This document shows positions 8,108 to 16,718 of a stretch of DNA of 46,071 nt, piece by piece. Positions within the stretch are counted from its first letter, which is position 1. Every line of letters starts with the position of its first letter. Both the position numbers and the translations under genes were made by a program. Source of the DNA: a virus; IMG/VR virus record IMGVR_UViG_3300041586_000099, positions 1 to 46,071 of that record; one strand, written 5' to 3'. A model generated the notes under the pieces. It worked only from the letters and a program-made list of their open reading frames with translations, was not told the DNA's origin and made no database searches.

Positions 8108-9202
8108 TCAGGCGACGTCGTAGACGCCTGCGGAGTTCAGCTGGTGCGCGACCAGTTGGCCGGTGGACGTAACCGAGCGGTAAAGCACGAACTTGTCCAC
8201 GGGGCGGGCCGGGTTGTGGGTCCGCCGCCAATCGCCCTGCATCTTCATGATGTAGATGTGGCGGCCGTCGAAGATGTAGGCGCGCTTGGTGAACCCCAGA
8301 TCGTCCAGCGTCGGGTCGTAGTGGACCTTTACGCCGTCGAACAGGATGCCACCCATTGCGCCGTCTTGCGACCCACGGAAGCCAGTCTGCGTGTAGGAAC
8401 CCGCAGCACGGATTTCCGCTTCATAGGCCGCGATCCAGTCCGATCCTGCAAAGATCATGTCCGGACGCCCGCCATACCGACGCAGCTGGCGGAACTCGCT
8501 TTGCAGCGTGGCGATCAGGGTGCCGGACGCGATCACGCCGCCGCCATGCGCCGCGAGGGCCGGGGTGGCCGCGACTTTGATACCGAAGGCCGCAGTCCGC
8601 GCACGGTTCCGCATGAAGGCGTTTGCAGCCAACGCGCGGTTTCTGCCGCCGACGGTGCCGATGGACGGGTCAGCCACGATGAAGTGGCGGATGCCGTGCA
8701 GCGCCTTCGCGTCGCCGGTGCCGTCGCCCCAGAGCAAGCCGTTCAGCGAACGGGCATACCGCTCCCCGAAGTCTTCGGTCTTGTCGTTCCACATGTTGAT
8801 CAGAACCGTCTTGTCACGTCCGGCGTTGTCGGACGTAGCACCCATTTCGTTCGTCACGACGATGCCGTCGCGCTTGAGTTCCGAGTGGGTCACGGTCAAG
8901 CCGATGTGATGCTCACGCCAGAGGTAGGACAGGCGTTCGCCGTTCGACGGGTTGTAAAACTCGACGGTGTCGTCGTAGTCGAAGCCCTTGAGGCTGTCAT
9001 TCACGCCGCCTGCGCCGTAGGCCCCTTTGATGGCCACGGAGATTGCGTCCTTGCCGCCGGGGAACATCTTGGCTTTGGCGCTGTCCAGCGCGGCAACCAT
9101 CGGACGCTCTTGCAGCGTTTGCGGGAAAGCGGTGCCACGGTTCAGGTAGAAGTCCAACGCCGAGTTGGCGATGTAGTCAATTTGCGCTTGGGTAATGGGC
9201 AT
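8108..9202 (-). CDS. Major capsid protein
   Basis: A 364-aa protein. The ATG at 9200-9202 is preceded by AAAAGG 8 nt upstream. Length, mixed alpha/beta composition and the order portal, scaffold, this gene, adaptor support major capsid. Segments such as QTLQERPMVAALDSAKAKMF near the N-terminus, LSYLWREHHIGLTVTHSELK, and GGRPDMIFAGSDWIAAYEAE with later beta-rich text resemble HK97-fold capsid proteins: N-arm, E-loop region, P-domain helix. The gene is bracketed by two stable hairpins (8065-8093 and 10459-10488), suggesting that its transcript or the scaffold-capsid segment is individually controlled. Confidence 0.8.
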   Translation of the reverse strand: MPITQAQIDYIANSALDFYLNRGTAFPQTLQERPMVAALDSAKAKMFPGGKDAISVAIKGAYGAGGVNDSLKGFDYDDTVEFYNPSNGERLSYLWREHHIGLTVTHSELKRDGIVVTNEMGATSDNAGRDKTVLINMWNDKTEDFGERYARSLNGLLWGDGTGDAKALHGIRHFIVADPSIGTVGGRNRALAANAFMRNRARTAAFGIKVAATPALAAHGGGVIASGTLIATLQSEFRQLRRYGGRPDMIFAGSDWIAAYEAEIRAAGSYTQTGFRGSQDGAMGGILFDGVKVHYDPTLDDLGFTKRAYIFDGRHIYIMKMQGDWRRTHNPARPVDKFVLYRSVTSTGQLVAHQLNSAGVYDVA

Positions 9203-9226
9203 GGTCTTGGCCTTTTATGGTCGGGG

Positions 9227-10357
9227 TCAGCCTGCGAATTTCAGGCCCGCCGTGATCACGTCTTCCAAAGACTGTGGCGCGGGGTTGACCCCAGATTGCG
9301 TGGAGGCCGCAGACGCAGAAGGCGAAGGACGTGTCGCTGGACGTGCGGCAGGCCGGAGAAGCGTGGAGGCTTCCCGATATGCGTCGTCGGCATAACGGGT
9401 GGCCTCTTGCGGGGTCTTCGGCAGGCCACGTTCAGCCACAAGGGCTTGCGTGATCCGGGTCATAACAGCCTGTTTCTGGACAAATTCCGGGTCCGACGCT
9501 ACCTTCGCCACGGTCCAGTCCCGTATGGCTGCACTGATGCCGCCTTGGGTTGTGGCCTGCGCCCGAGAGCGCGTGTCCGCTTCCTGTCCCTGTGCAATAC
9601 GATCCGCGCGCGCCGTGGCCATTTCCGCCTGACGGCGGCTCATGGCGACTTGGTTTGCGGCCTGTTCCGTCATTTCCCCGTTGTCCACTTGCGGTTGCAA
9701 GTCGGAGGGGACCGACAATCCCAGAGCCTCACGCGCGACCACCACAAAGGGTTCGATCGTGGCGAGAAACTGCTTCAATCGGGCAGGGTCGCCGGACTTC
9801 AAGTCCGCGCCTGCTTGGAACAGGGTGGCCACTTCCGCGTCGTCCAGATCATTTCGCGTCATGAACGAACGAACAGCTTGGTAGCCGTCCGCCATTGGCT
9901 TGAGGGTTGTGGCCTCACGTCGGGCGGTATTGCGTTGCGAAAGAAGCTGCTTGACCCGTTTCTGTGCGCCGGGGCGCAGGGCAGCAAGTTCTTCTTCGGA
10001 CGGGTCTTCTCCGGCGTCAGTGACGTCGGCGTCCGCAGGATCGACCGGGGTTTTGGTTGGGTCGGTGTTGGTTTTTGCTTCGTCGTCCGCGCCGGGGGCA
10101 GGCGTGTCTTCCGTGGCGTCCTCTTGTGCGACGGCGGCTGGCGCTGTCGGAAGGGCGGTCCCGTCGAAGGCTAAAGCGATTGCTTCTTCCATCGACTGCG
10201 GTTGACTGGTTTGGGCGGACGTGGTGTCGCTGGCCGATGGCGACGCAAGCGCGGCAGGGGTATCGTTCGGGGTTTCCGACGGACCGGACGTCGCGTCCGG
10301 GGTGACTGGCGGGGTCACGTTGGTGTCGGTCTGAACGCCGGGGACTTTTTCAGTCAT
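9227..10357 (-). CDS. Capsid scaffolding protein
   Basis: A 376-aa protein directly before the major capsid gene. The N-terminal ~140 residues are Pro/Thr/Ser/Asp-rich and disordered. A charged helical body follows (EEELAALRPGAQKRVKQLL, RQAEMATARADRIAQGQEAD), then a short C-terminal tail (PQSLEDVITAGLKFAG) suitable for capsid binding. This composition and position are typical of podoviral scaffolds that are ejected before or during packaging. No protease motif was seen. The start has no obvious Shine-Dalgarno sequence. Confidence 0.75.
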   Translation of the reverse strand: MTEKVPGVQTDTNVTPPVTPDATSGPSETPNDTPAALASPSASDTTSAQTSQPQSMEEAIALAFDGTALPTAPAAVAQEDATEDTPAPGADDEAKTNTDPTKTPVDPADADVTDAGEDPSEEELAALRPGAQKRVKQLLSQRNTARREATTLKPMADGYQAVRSFMTRNDLDDAEVATLFQAGADLKSGDPARLKQFLATIEPFVVVAREALGLSVPSDLQPQVDNGEMTEQAANQVAMSRRQAEMATARADRIAQGQEADTRSRAQATTQGGISAAIRDWTVAKVASDPEFVQKQAVMTRITQALVAERGLPKTPQEATRYADDAYREASTLLRPAARPATRPSPSASAASTQSGVNPAPQSLEDVITAGLKFAG

Positions 10358-10458
10358 GTTTTGGCATGCCCGTGGTTGTTGCTTTGTCTGGAACCTACCG
10401 CGCTACAAAACACCCACAACAGAAAAACCCCGGACGCCGGACGTAAAGTCCAGAAAGG

Positions 10459-10488
10459 CTGACGCCCGCGTCAGAACACGGGCGTCAG
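10459..10488 (-). terminator. Hairpin between portal and scaffold genes
   Basis: Perfect 10-bp stem (10459-10468 with 10479-10488) and 10-nt loop in the 143-bp gap between portal stop and scaffold start. Downstream in the minus direction it reads CCTTTCTGG, only a weak U-tract. Likely an attenuator or RNA-processing site separating low-level packaging genes from scaffold and capsid. The rest of the gap shows no convincing promoter. Confidence 0.55.
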
Positions 10489-10500
10489 TTGTCTAAGCTG

Positions 10501-12720
10501 TCAGATACCGCCTGCGCCGGGGGTCGGCGCAGGCATGCTTTCCTGCGGCGGACGTGGAGCCGCGTTCACTTGCGGGGGCCGCGTCGAAGGCGCGTTGTTG
10601 CCGCCTTGCCCGCCTTGGGCGCGGGGGTCAGACTGCGGGCCAGCGGGGCCTGCGCCGCCGGGCATGCCGCCGCCGGGGCCGTTCATCTGCTGGATGGACG
10701 GCGCTCCGGGCAGGAAGGCGTCGTGCAAGTCCAGCCGATCGTCCATCCGCCGGAGAAGTTCCCTTGCCAGAAACTCCGGGTTGATCTTCGGCAGCTGCAT
10801 TAGCATCGGGAACGCCGTTTGCGCCGCTTGGAGTTCGGCGGCACGGTTCGGACGTCCGGTCGAAGCTGCTTCCACGTCCAGAAAGATTTCCCGAGACACT
10901 TCGCTGGCCGAAAGCGTGGGCCAGACCGCGCCGGGGCCGACAAGTTCCTTGACCTTTTCCGGGGACGCTTCGGCCAGGAGGATTTGGCCAGCCGCGCGCG
11001 CGATTTCCGTCAGAAATTCGTCAAGGTCGTCCACGGTGCTGGAGACGTCCGAGTTGCGGGAACCCTCTGCGATGGCCGCTTCGGTCGCCGTGGAGCCAGA
11101 CGTGCCGCCGAGGTTGGCTTCGTTCTGCCCGAGGGTGCGCAGATAATCCTCAAAGACCGGGGACGTGTCATAAAGGTTCGGGTCCACTCCGGGGTGCGGC
11201 AGCGGATCAAGAACTTCACTGATTTTCATGCCTTGGTCGAGTGCCTGCAACTCTATGACTTCAAAGGGCTGGCGGTTCTGCAACTTTTCCTTGTCGAGTT
11301 CCGTCAGGACGCCCTTGCGCGCGACCATCTGTGGACGCGACGCCCGGCGGTGTTCGCGCAAGCCCTGCCGGGCCACGTTCAGGTCGAGTTGCATGTCGCG
11401 CATGAGCCGGACGTCCGAGAACGGGAAGATCGTGTTGTCGTCGCAAACTTCGTTCACGGCAAAGACGAACCACGGGTAGAACCCATCCAGCGCCACGTCC
11501 GGCGCGCCCGGTTCCACCAGATAGTCGGGGTATCCGTCACACACGACATAGACCAGTCCGTCTTCCTTGGAGTAGATTTCCCAAACGCAATGGAACGTGT
11601 GGTCTTCGTGCGTGTTCGCGCCGCTGTCGGTCGGTCGAAACTCCAAGTGGTTGCCGCGTGTGTAGGCCCGAGGCGTGACTTGTTCGCCGTGGCTGTTCAC
11701 CGAAGCGCCGACGTCTTTCTGGTAAACGCGCTTGATCTGGTCCGTCGTCAGGTAAAATTCTTCCGCGACCCAATCGCAGCCGACAAAACCGCGCAACTGG
11801 CGGCAGCCGGTGGACGGGATCAACGCCGTGCTGTCCGGGTAGCTGATCGTCAGACCTTCCCGCACGATGATCTGGTCGGTGGCTTGGGCCTCCGCAAGTT
11901 CCTGCACCATGATCTGGAGCGTGTCTGCGTCCGGGTGATCTTCCAAGATTTCGCCGTCGGCGCGGTCCGCCGCGATTTGCTCCACACGGGCAATCCGAGC
12001 GGCCAAGTCCGCGACGTGGAGTTCGACTTCCGGGGGCAGTTCCATGACGCGGAGATAGCCAAGTTTGGCGTAGCCCACGCCGGTCGTCAGTGCGCGACGG
12101 ACTACCGCCTTCATCTGGACCTTGAAGTTCAACGGCTGTTCCGAGATTTCATGCTCAAACAAAAGTTCGAGCGTCTTGGCGACCCGGTCGAGTTGGACGT
12201 TCTGCGCCCGGACCGAGGCTTCGTCCGCGACGATCGCCTGCGCCCCTTGGACCATCTGCATAAGTTCAATGGGCGGGGCCATGCCCATGGCGCTGGCGTC
12301 TTGAACCATCTGCATCATGGCATTGGCTTGTTCCAGCGCAACCTGCGTTCCGTCCCATACCGTATTCAGCAAGCGGGCCTTGCGACGGGCCACGATCCGG
12401 GGGTTCTTACCGTAAAGAGAAGCCGTCCGTTGGCGAATGTGCCGCAGGGTGATGTTGGCGACGTAGCGCATTTCGACCGGGTCCACCACCGAAGGGCTGT
12501 GGTTGGGCCATTGCTTGCCTGCCGCGAAGCGCATGTCTTCCACCATTCGGAGGAAAGCGTTCGCCGTCCAATACTCGCGGGCGCGGCGTGCGCGGTCCTG
12601 CCAGCGCGTGACGGCTTGTTCCCGCGCCGGGGCCGGGCGTGGAGGCTCCCGGGACATGACCGGCTCTTGCGCGGCGAAGGCGTCGGTCTCGGGGGGATAG
12701 TTGCCGTTCTGGTCGGGCAT
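10501..12720 (-). CDS. Portal protein
   Basis: A 739-aa protein. The ATG at 12718-12720 is preceded by AAGGAG with a 7-nt gap and lies just after the terminase stop. The size suits large podoviral portals (P22 portal is 725 aa). Visible traits: N-terminal helical region with FAAGKQWPNH and RQRTASLYGKNPRIVARR, a long charged coiled region (residues ~210-270), the aromatic-rich core (YPWFVFAVNEV, DLNVARQGLREHRRASRP), and a low-complexity Gly/Pro/Gln C-terminus. It forms the dodecameric DNA channel and packaging-motor dock. Adjacent terminase and scaffold support this. Confidence 0.8.
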   Translation of the reverse strand: MPDQNGNYPPETDAFAAQEPVMSREPPRPAPAREQAVTRWQDRARRAREYWTANAFLRMVEDMRFAAGKQWPNHSPSVVDPVEMRYVANITLRHIRQRTASLYGKNPRIVARRKARLLNTVWDGTQVALEQANAMMQMVQDASAMGMAPPIELMQMVQGAQAIVADEASVRAQNVQLDRVAKTLELLFEHEISEQPLNFKVQMKAVVRRALTTGVGYAKLGYLRVMELPPEVELHVADLAARIARVEQIAADRADGEILEDHPDADTLQIMVQELAEAQATDQIIVREGLTISYPDSTALIPSTGCRQLRGFVGCDWVAEEFYLTTDQIKRVYQKDVGASVNSHGEQVTPRAYTRGNHLEFRPTDSGANTHEDHTFHCVWEIYSKEDGLVYVVCDGYPDYLVEPGAPDVALDGFYPWFVFAVNEVCDDNTIFPFSDVRLMRDMQLDLNVARQGLREHRRASRPQMVARKGVLTELDKEKLQNRQPFEVIELQALDQGMKISEVLDPLPHPGVDPNLYDTSPVFEDYLRTLGQNEANLGGTSGSTATEAAIAEGSRNSDVSSTVDDLDEFLTEIARAAGQILLAEASPEKVKELVGPGAVWPTLSASEVSREIFLDVEAASTGRPNRAAELQAAQTAFPMLMQLPKINPEFLARELLRRMDDRLDLHDAFLPGAPSIQQMNGPGGGMPGGAGPAGPQSDPRAQGGQGGNNAPSTRPPQVNAAPRPPQESMPAPTPGAGGI

Positions 12721-12731
12721 TGGTTTTCTCC

Positions 12732-14306
12732 TTACCACGTCCCCACGTCGGCATCACGGCGGTTTGCCGCCTTGCCTGCGCGAAGATCATGGAACATGCG
12801 GCGAAACGTGCCGGGCTGGCCTGTTTCAGTGTTGGCGGGGGCGGGGGACGCGGACACGAGTTGGGTCAGACCCATCCCGATATAAGCCAAGGCGTCCACA
12901 AAATCGTCGTGCGCGCCGTGGGGGAACTTCAAGATTTCGTCTTTCGCTTCGGGCCACCACGTCGCAAAGCTAGGGAAGTGAACGCGGCCCATGGCCATGC
13001 GGCCTTGGATCGACTGCGCGCGGGTCTGCTTGTCCGCGACCGGGGTGACTTCGTTGATGGCGACATAGACGCCTTCTTCGTGCATCCGTTGGCGCAGGAA
13101 GGGGCCGATCGCACGGGAAATATGCCCGCGCTCCGCCCACCAGAACAACGGCTGGCGTTCACGCATGATCTGGAGCATGGCTTCCACCACGACGTCCGCA
13201 GACGCTTGCCGCCAGAACAGGTCCGGCATGACGTAAATGTCGCCGTCCTCTGCCAGCCCCACGGTCAGAAGCACCGTCTTGTCCCGGCCTTGGCGGGTCG
13301 AAACGGCATGGTCCGAGGCAGTATAGAACCGCATGTTCTTCGGCATTTCGTCTTGCTTGTAGGTTTTCAGCCAGTCCAGATGGAAGAACGTCCCGGTCGC
13401 GGCGGTCGGGCGACCTTGGTAGAGCGCCTGAAAACCACGCGGGTCGCGGCGGCGCTGATCCTCAAGAAACTTCGCGCTGAACCGTTCGGGCCAAAGCGGT
13501 TCGCCCACCTTGCGGTGCAGCGGGTCCGGGTCGAGAGCGATGGCCGGGAGGTCCACCACGTCCCACTGTTTGGCTTCGTCCGGGTTGTAGAACGGATTTC
13601 GAGGATCGGTCAGACGTCCGACCAGATCATCTTCGTGCCAGCGCGTCTGGATCAGCAAAATCCAAGCGTCGTCCTCCATCAGACGGGTGGCCATGACTTG
13701 GGTGAACCACTCCCAAAGCTGATCGCGGATCAGGGCGCTGTCGGCTTCGCGCCGGTCCTTGATCGGGTCGTCAATCACAAGGCCGTGGCCACCGCGTCCA
13801 GTGATCGACCCGCCACGCCCGACGAACGAAAGCTGCCCCCCTTGGACAGTCTCCAGACGTTGGGCGGACGTGGACCCGTCCCTTAGCACATGCTCCGGGA
13901 ACGCCAGCTGGTGTTCGTGCGACTGTATGATGCTTCGCACCGCGCGCCCGACGTCGCCGGAATAGACTTCGTTGTAAGTCCCGAAGATCAGGGACTTTTC
14001 CGGGAAAAGCCCGGAGACGTATGGGATAAACCGCTTGGACGCCAGTTCGGTTTTGCCGTGGCGCGGAGGCGCGTTCAAGATCAGGCGTTTGGGGTCGCCG
14101 GGGCCACCGCGCGCCAAGGCTTCGAGTTTGCGTCCGATGTGTTCGTGGTGGCGACCTGTGTGGTAGCGCGTCCGGGGGTTGCTGGCCGGGTCTTTTGCGT
14201 CCGGCATGGTAAACCGGGTGTAGTCCATCAAGGACGCGGACGCGGCGGACGCGGCAAGAAGGCGCTCCAGCATGTCGCGGCGGTGTGTGTCTCGGGCCAA
14301 AATCAC
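12732..14306 (-). CDS. terL: Terminase large subunit
   Basis: A 524-aa packaging motor. GTG start at 14304-14306 overlapping the preceding stop (GTGA). The ATPase domain shows Walker A APPRHGKT at residues 79-86 and Walker B LVIDDP at 176-181. The nuclease half contains acidic residues in TASDHAVSTRQGRD and the C-terminal HDDFVDALAY at about 466-475, the Asp-rich motif of the RNase H-like nuclease. The family pumps DNA into the prohead through the portal and cuts concatemers. Headful or cos specificity cannot be decided from this sequence alone, although a circularly permuted assembly would suit headful packaging. Confidence 0.93.
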   Translation of the reverse strand: MILARDTHRRDMLERLLAASAASASLMDYTRFTMPDAKDPASNPRTRYHTGRHHEHIGRKLEALARGGPGDPKRLILNAPPRHGKTELASKRFIPYVSGLFPEKSLIFGTYNEVYSGDVGRAVRSIIQSHEHQLAFPEHVLRDGSTSAQRLETVQGGQLSFVGRGGSITGRGGHGLVIDDPIKDRREADSALIRDQLWEWFTQVMATRLMEDDAWILLIQTRWHEDDLVGRLTDPRNPFYNPDEAKQWDVVDLPAIALDPDPLHRKVGEPLWPERFSAKFLEDQRRRDPRGFQALYQGRPTAATGTFFHLDWLKTYKQDEMPKNMRFYTASDHAVSTRQGRDKTVLLTVGLAEDGDIYVMPDLFWRQASADVVVEAMLQIMRERQPLFWWAERGHISRAIGPFLRQRMHEEGVYVAINEVTPVADKQTRAQSIQGRMAMGRVHFPSFATWWPEAKDEILKFPHGAHDDFVDALAYIGMGLTQLVSASPAPANTETGQPGTFRRMFHDLRAGKAANRRDADVGTW

Positions 14307-14596
14307 GGACGCACACCCGACGGGTTGGTGTTGTTGTTGCGCAGGACCGCCACGTCCGCTTGCAGCTGCGTCAGGACGCGGGTGAGTTCGATCTGACGGG
14401 CCACGTCTGCGTCCCGGACGACGCCGTTGGCGACGACGAGTTCTGTGATAACCACTTCGAGCCGGTCAATCCGTTGCGTGTTGGCGCTCACGGTGGTGAC
14501 TTGCGTAACCCATCCAGCGACGACGACGCAGAAGATGGACGTGAACGTGAGAATGTGGCCGAGGTTGATTGACATGTCGAGACGAACGGGAGGCAT
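14303..14596 (-). CDS. Small membrane protein of the lysis cassette (holin candidate)
   Basis: A 97-aa protein. The ATG at 14594-14596 has a very good GGAGG 9 nt upstream; a TTG two codons earlier overlaps the Rz1 stop but is too close to that site. One membrane segment (LGHILTFTSIFCVVVAGWV, residues ~11-29) is followed by a 60-residue heptad-like helix (IDRLEVVITELVVANG...LTQLQADVAVLRNN). A single-TM, coiled-coil protein next to spanins and endolysin could be a holin or antiholin. No other holin candidate was seen, so this is the best one, but the family is not certain. Confidence 0.55.
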   Translation of the reverse strand: MPPVRLDMSINLGHILTFTSIFCVVVAGWVTQVTTVSANTQRIDRLEVVITELVVANGVVRDADVARQIELTRVLTQLQADVAVLRNNNTNPSGVRP

Positions 14597-14598
14597 GG

Positions 14599-14892
14599 TC
14601 AAAACCCTCCGGCGCGAAGCGCGTCATAAGCCGCCGTGCAAGCGCCAGTGACAGCGTTACGTCGAGCGATGGCGCGGTCGAGACGAGCAAGGACCGCAAA
14701 TGCATCATCGCCCGGGCGCGCCACGTCCGCCGAGCGGGGCGTGGCTTCGCCGCACCGGGGGTCTTGTTCGGGGAGAACCAGTGACGGCGCGCTGGCGTCA
14801 ACGCGCAGGGGTGTCCCAGAGGCTCCGCAGGCGGTCAAGGTCAGCAGGAGTAAGAGCGCAAGACCGCCCTTCGAAAAAACGGTCCAATTCAT
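14599..14892 (-). CDS. Outer-membrane spanin lipoprotein (Rz1-like)
   Basis: A 97-aa protein beginning MNWTVFSKGG, with a hydrophobic signal and lipobox LTLTACGAS whose Cys would be lipidated at about residue 22. The start lies inside the preceding gene (overlap 14798-14892), the classic overlapping Rz/Rz1 arrangement. The mature part has extra Cys residues and a short helix. Role: outer-membrane half of the spanin bridge that fuses the membranes after wall degradation. It is longer than lambda Rz1. Confidence 0.75.
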   Translation of the reverse strand: MNWTVFSKGGLALLLLLTLTACGASGTPLRVDASAPSLVLPEQDPRCGEATPRSADVARPGDDAFAVLARLDRAIARRNAVTGACTAAYDALRAGGF

Positions 14893-15187
14893 GGCGGGCG
14901 AGTTCCTGTTCAAAGACGTTTTGCGCGGCGGCGAAGCGCGTCTCTATTTCGGCCAAGGCGTCGCGGCGGTCGGTTTCAAGTTCTCGGATTTGGAGCCGCA
15001 GACGGGTTTCCCGTTCCCGAAGCGACGTGTTGATTTCGTGTGTGACTTCCACGCGGGTCTGGGCTTCCACGTTGCGGACGATCAAGACGTGGGCCACGCC
15101 TGCCGAGCCGAGGGCGAGAACCGCCCCGAGCAAGAACGCAGGGACGACGCGCGCAAAGCTGGCGAGTTTTGCGAAAAGCCTGATCAT
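14798..15187 (-). CDS. Inner-membrane spanin (Rz-like)
   Basis: A 129-aa protein with an N-terminal membrane anchor (VVPAFLLGAVLALGSAGVAH, residues ~14-33), a long periplasmic coiled-coil (ETRLRLQIRELETDRRDALA) and a short C-terminal domain. This is the i-spanin architecture. The Rz1-like gene starts within its 3' part in another frame, and its own start overlaps the endolysin stop (ATGA). The adjacent endolysin and lipoprotein confirm the lysis role. Confidence 0.8.
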   Translation of the reverse strand: MIRLFAKLASFARVVPAFLLGAVLALGSAGVAHVLIVRNVEAQTRVEVTHEINTSLRERETRLRLQIRELETDRRDALAEIETRFAAAQNVFEQELARHELDRFFEGRSCALTPADLDRLRSLWDTPAR

Positions 15188-15846
15188 TTGCGGCGCACCA
15201 ACGTCCAGACCGCGAGGCCGACGAGCAAGGCCGCGAACGCGAACCGGACAAAGTCCCCGGACGTGAAGTCCGCCGAGCGGGCGTTCAGGAGTTCAACCAC
15301 TTGGGGCAGGACAGGTTCGACCGTGGCGACCGCCGCCGTGGTCGAGGCTGCCGCTTTCACGACGGCGTTCTGCGTGTCGTGCTGCGCTTCGGTAACTTCG
15401 GTGGTGCGAGGGGACGCCGCAGACACTCCCCCGTTGGTGGCGGGGTGGGTGGCCCACGGCAGCTGCCAGTGCGGGCCGTCTTTGAAGCTGCGCCAGTCGC
15501 CACCCCATTCAATGGCCACGCCTTCGGCAAGGGCAGCCGCTTTCACGATCGGGGCGAGTTGGTGATAGAGGGGCCAATGATACATGTCCTTGGCGTCCAC
15601 GTCCCCGTCGCCGTCCGCGTCAAAGTATGGGGCGAAGTCTACGGCGTGGCCGGTCAGGTGGCGGCTGTTCATGGTCTGGGACGCGCCGCGCGCAACCAGA
15701 TCGTGCTGCCGGGCCACGGTGCGGATGCCTTCGGTCACGCGGAAGCGGAACGGCGAGGTCCGGGCTGCCCGCAGAACCACACGGCGCAAGTCCGGGTGGA
15801 TCGTGGACAGGATCAGGAGGTCGCGTTCGGTGAGTTGGAAGGACAT
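15184..15846 (-). CDS. M15-family endolysin with EF-hand-like loop and C-terminal membrane anchor
   Basis: A 220-aa protein from the ATG at 15844-15846; a GTG three codons upstream is possible and neither has a clear Shine-Dalgarno sequence. M15 zinc motifs: SRHLTGHAVD at 61-70, EWGGDW at 113-118 and DGPHW at 123-127. Between them lies DADGDGDVDAKD (76-87), a calcium-binding EF-hand-like loop, as known for the calcium-dependent T5 endolysin, an L-alanoyl-D-glutamate peptidase. A hydrophobic C-terminal helix (FAFAALLVGLAVWTL) ends in RRK. Residues ~135-198 are a Thr/Ala/Val-rich linker. It probably cleaves peptidoglycan peptides at lysis; membrane tethering is inferred. Confidence 0.85.
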   Translation of the reverse strand: MSFQLTERDLLILSTIHPDLRRVVLRAARTSPFRFRVTEGIRTVARQHDLVARGASQTMNSRHLTGHAVDFAPYFDADGDGDVDAKDMYHWPLYHQLAPIVKAAALAEGVAIEWGGDWRSFKDGPHWQLPWATHPATNGGVSAASPRTTEVTEAQHDTQNAVVKAAASTTAAVATVEPVLPQVVELLNARSADFTSGDFVRFAFAALLVGLAVWTLVRRK

Positions 15847-15930
15847 ATTTTTCACTTTGTCGGGTTTGGGTGTTGTCTGTCACCCAAATACCGCAAAGCG
15901 CGCGGCTTTGACAAGTGAATTTGCCGGGTC

Positions 15931-16224
15931 TTAGGTTTGGTCCGGGGAAACGCGAAGGTCCGGGTTGGCCCGGACGCGGGCGTTCTGGATACTGACTTGG
16001 TCTTGGGACCGACCGAGTTCGACATCCCACCAAGCCCGGCAATGGCCTTCCTCCCCGGTCAGCGCGGAGAAGAACCAGTCTATTCTTCGCTCCAGCGAGA
16101 CCATGCCGTCCCGGTGCGCCCGTGCCGACAGGGAAATATCGGCGTCCCCTTTGAAAAACAGGACGTTCAGAAGGCGCGAAAAACAGGAAAGGGCTTCCCT
16201 TGCGCGGGAGTGGGGTCGCTTCAT
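15931..16224 (-). CDS. Small conserved protein next to the lysis genes
   Basis: A 97-aa protein. The ATG overlaps the stop of the upstream gene (ATGA). Distinct features: LLNVLFFKGDADISLSARAHRDG, then LERRIDWFF and EGHCRAWWDVE. The S(A)RA...GHC...W pattern resembles short uncharacterised proteins I associate with phage lysis regions, but I cannot name a Pfam family with certainty. No signal peptide and no membrane helix. About 85 bp of apparently featureless DNA separates it from the endolysin. Confidence 0.6.
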   Translation of the reverse strand: MKRPHSRAREALSCFSRLLNVLFFKGDADISLSARAHRDGMVSLERRIDWFFSALTGEEGHCRAWWDVELGRSQDQVSIQNARVRANPDLRVSPDQT

Positions 16225-16706
16225 GTCAGGGAAACCCCGAAGAAGACGTCCATTTCTTCTGGAGACACACCCATCGCCGCCATGAGCATGGGGATCAGCC
16301 GGTCAGTCCGGCCAATGTTCTCTTGCTTGCGGATCGCCATGCGGAGGGAGAGGCGTTCAGTGGCCGGGATAAGACCCGCCGCGATGGCCCCGTCCACCAC
16401 GTCCGTAGCAAACTGCGGGACGGCTGCCCCCGCGTCCCATTCTTCGGCCTCTTGTTCGGTGATCCAGCCCTTTGCAGCGGCCCCTATAGCGAAGGCCGCA
16501 CGGGTCATGGTTGTGGCTGCACGGGCGCTTTCAATGTCTGCATAGCGCGGGACGGGGGGTGGGGCCTTGAAGGCGCTGCCTTCGTAAAGCCAGCCGGGGC
16601 CTTCGTTTGTGACTGTTGGCCAGTCTTCTGCCCAGCCCGGTACGTTGTCAGGATCGACTTCGATCACATTTGCGATAACGCCGTTCTGAATGTCTGCTTT
16701 TTTCAT
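16221..16706 (-). CDS. Tail-fibre-associated or assembly protein
   Basis: A 161-aa protein directly downstream of the collagen-like fibre (12-bp gap). It starts MKKADIQNGVIANVIEVDPDN, then a Trp-rich stretch (GWAEDWPTVTNEGPGWLYEG) and a helical C-terminal domain (FAIGAAAKGWITEQEAEEW, RLSLRMAIRKQENIGRTDRL). The N-terminal pattern (I.NG.V.N.I.V) followed by a small strand domain recurs in phage proteins encoded after tail fibres and often annotated as fibre assembly proteins. The role is inferred from this and position. Confidence 0.55.
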   Translation of the reverse strand: MKKADIQNGVIANVIEVDPDNVPGWAEDWPTVTNEGPGWLYEGSAFKAPPPVPRYADIESARAATTMTRAAFAIGAAAKGWITEQEAEEWDAGAAVPQFATDVVDGAIAAGLIPATERLSLRMAIRKQENIGRTDRLIPMLMAAMGVSPEEMDVFFGVSLT

Positions 16707-16718
16707 CGGTTGGTCCTC

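Noticed and set aside
8078-12885. Very long plus-strand open frames opposite the capsid, scaffold and portal genes
   Set aside because: They are antisense shadows caused by strong GC3 bias. Their translations are Arg/Val/Gly-rich with no motifs and no ribosome sites, while the minus strand holds recognisable proteins.
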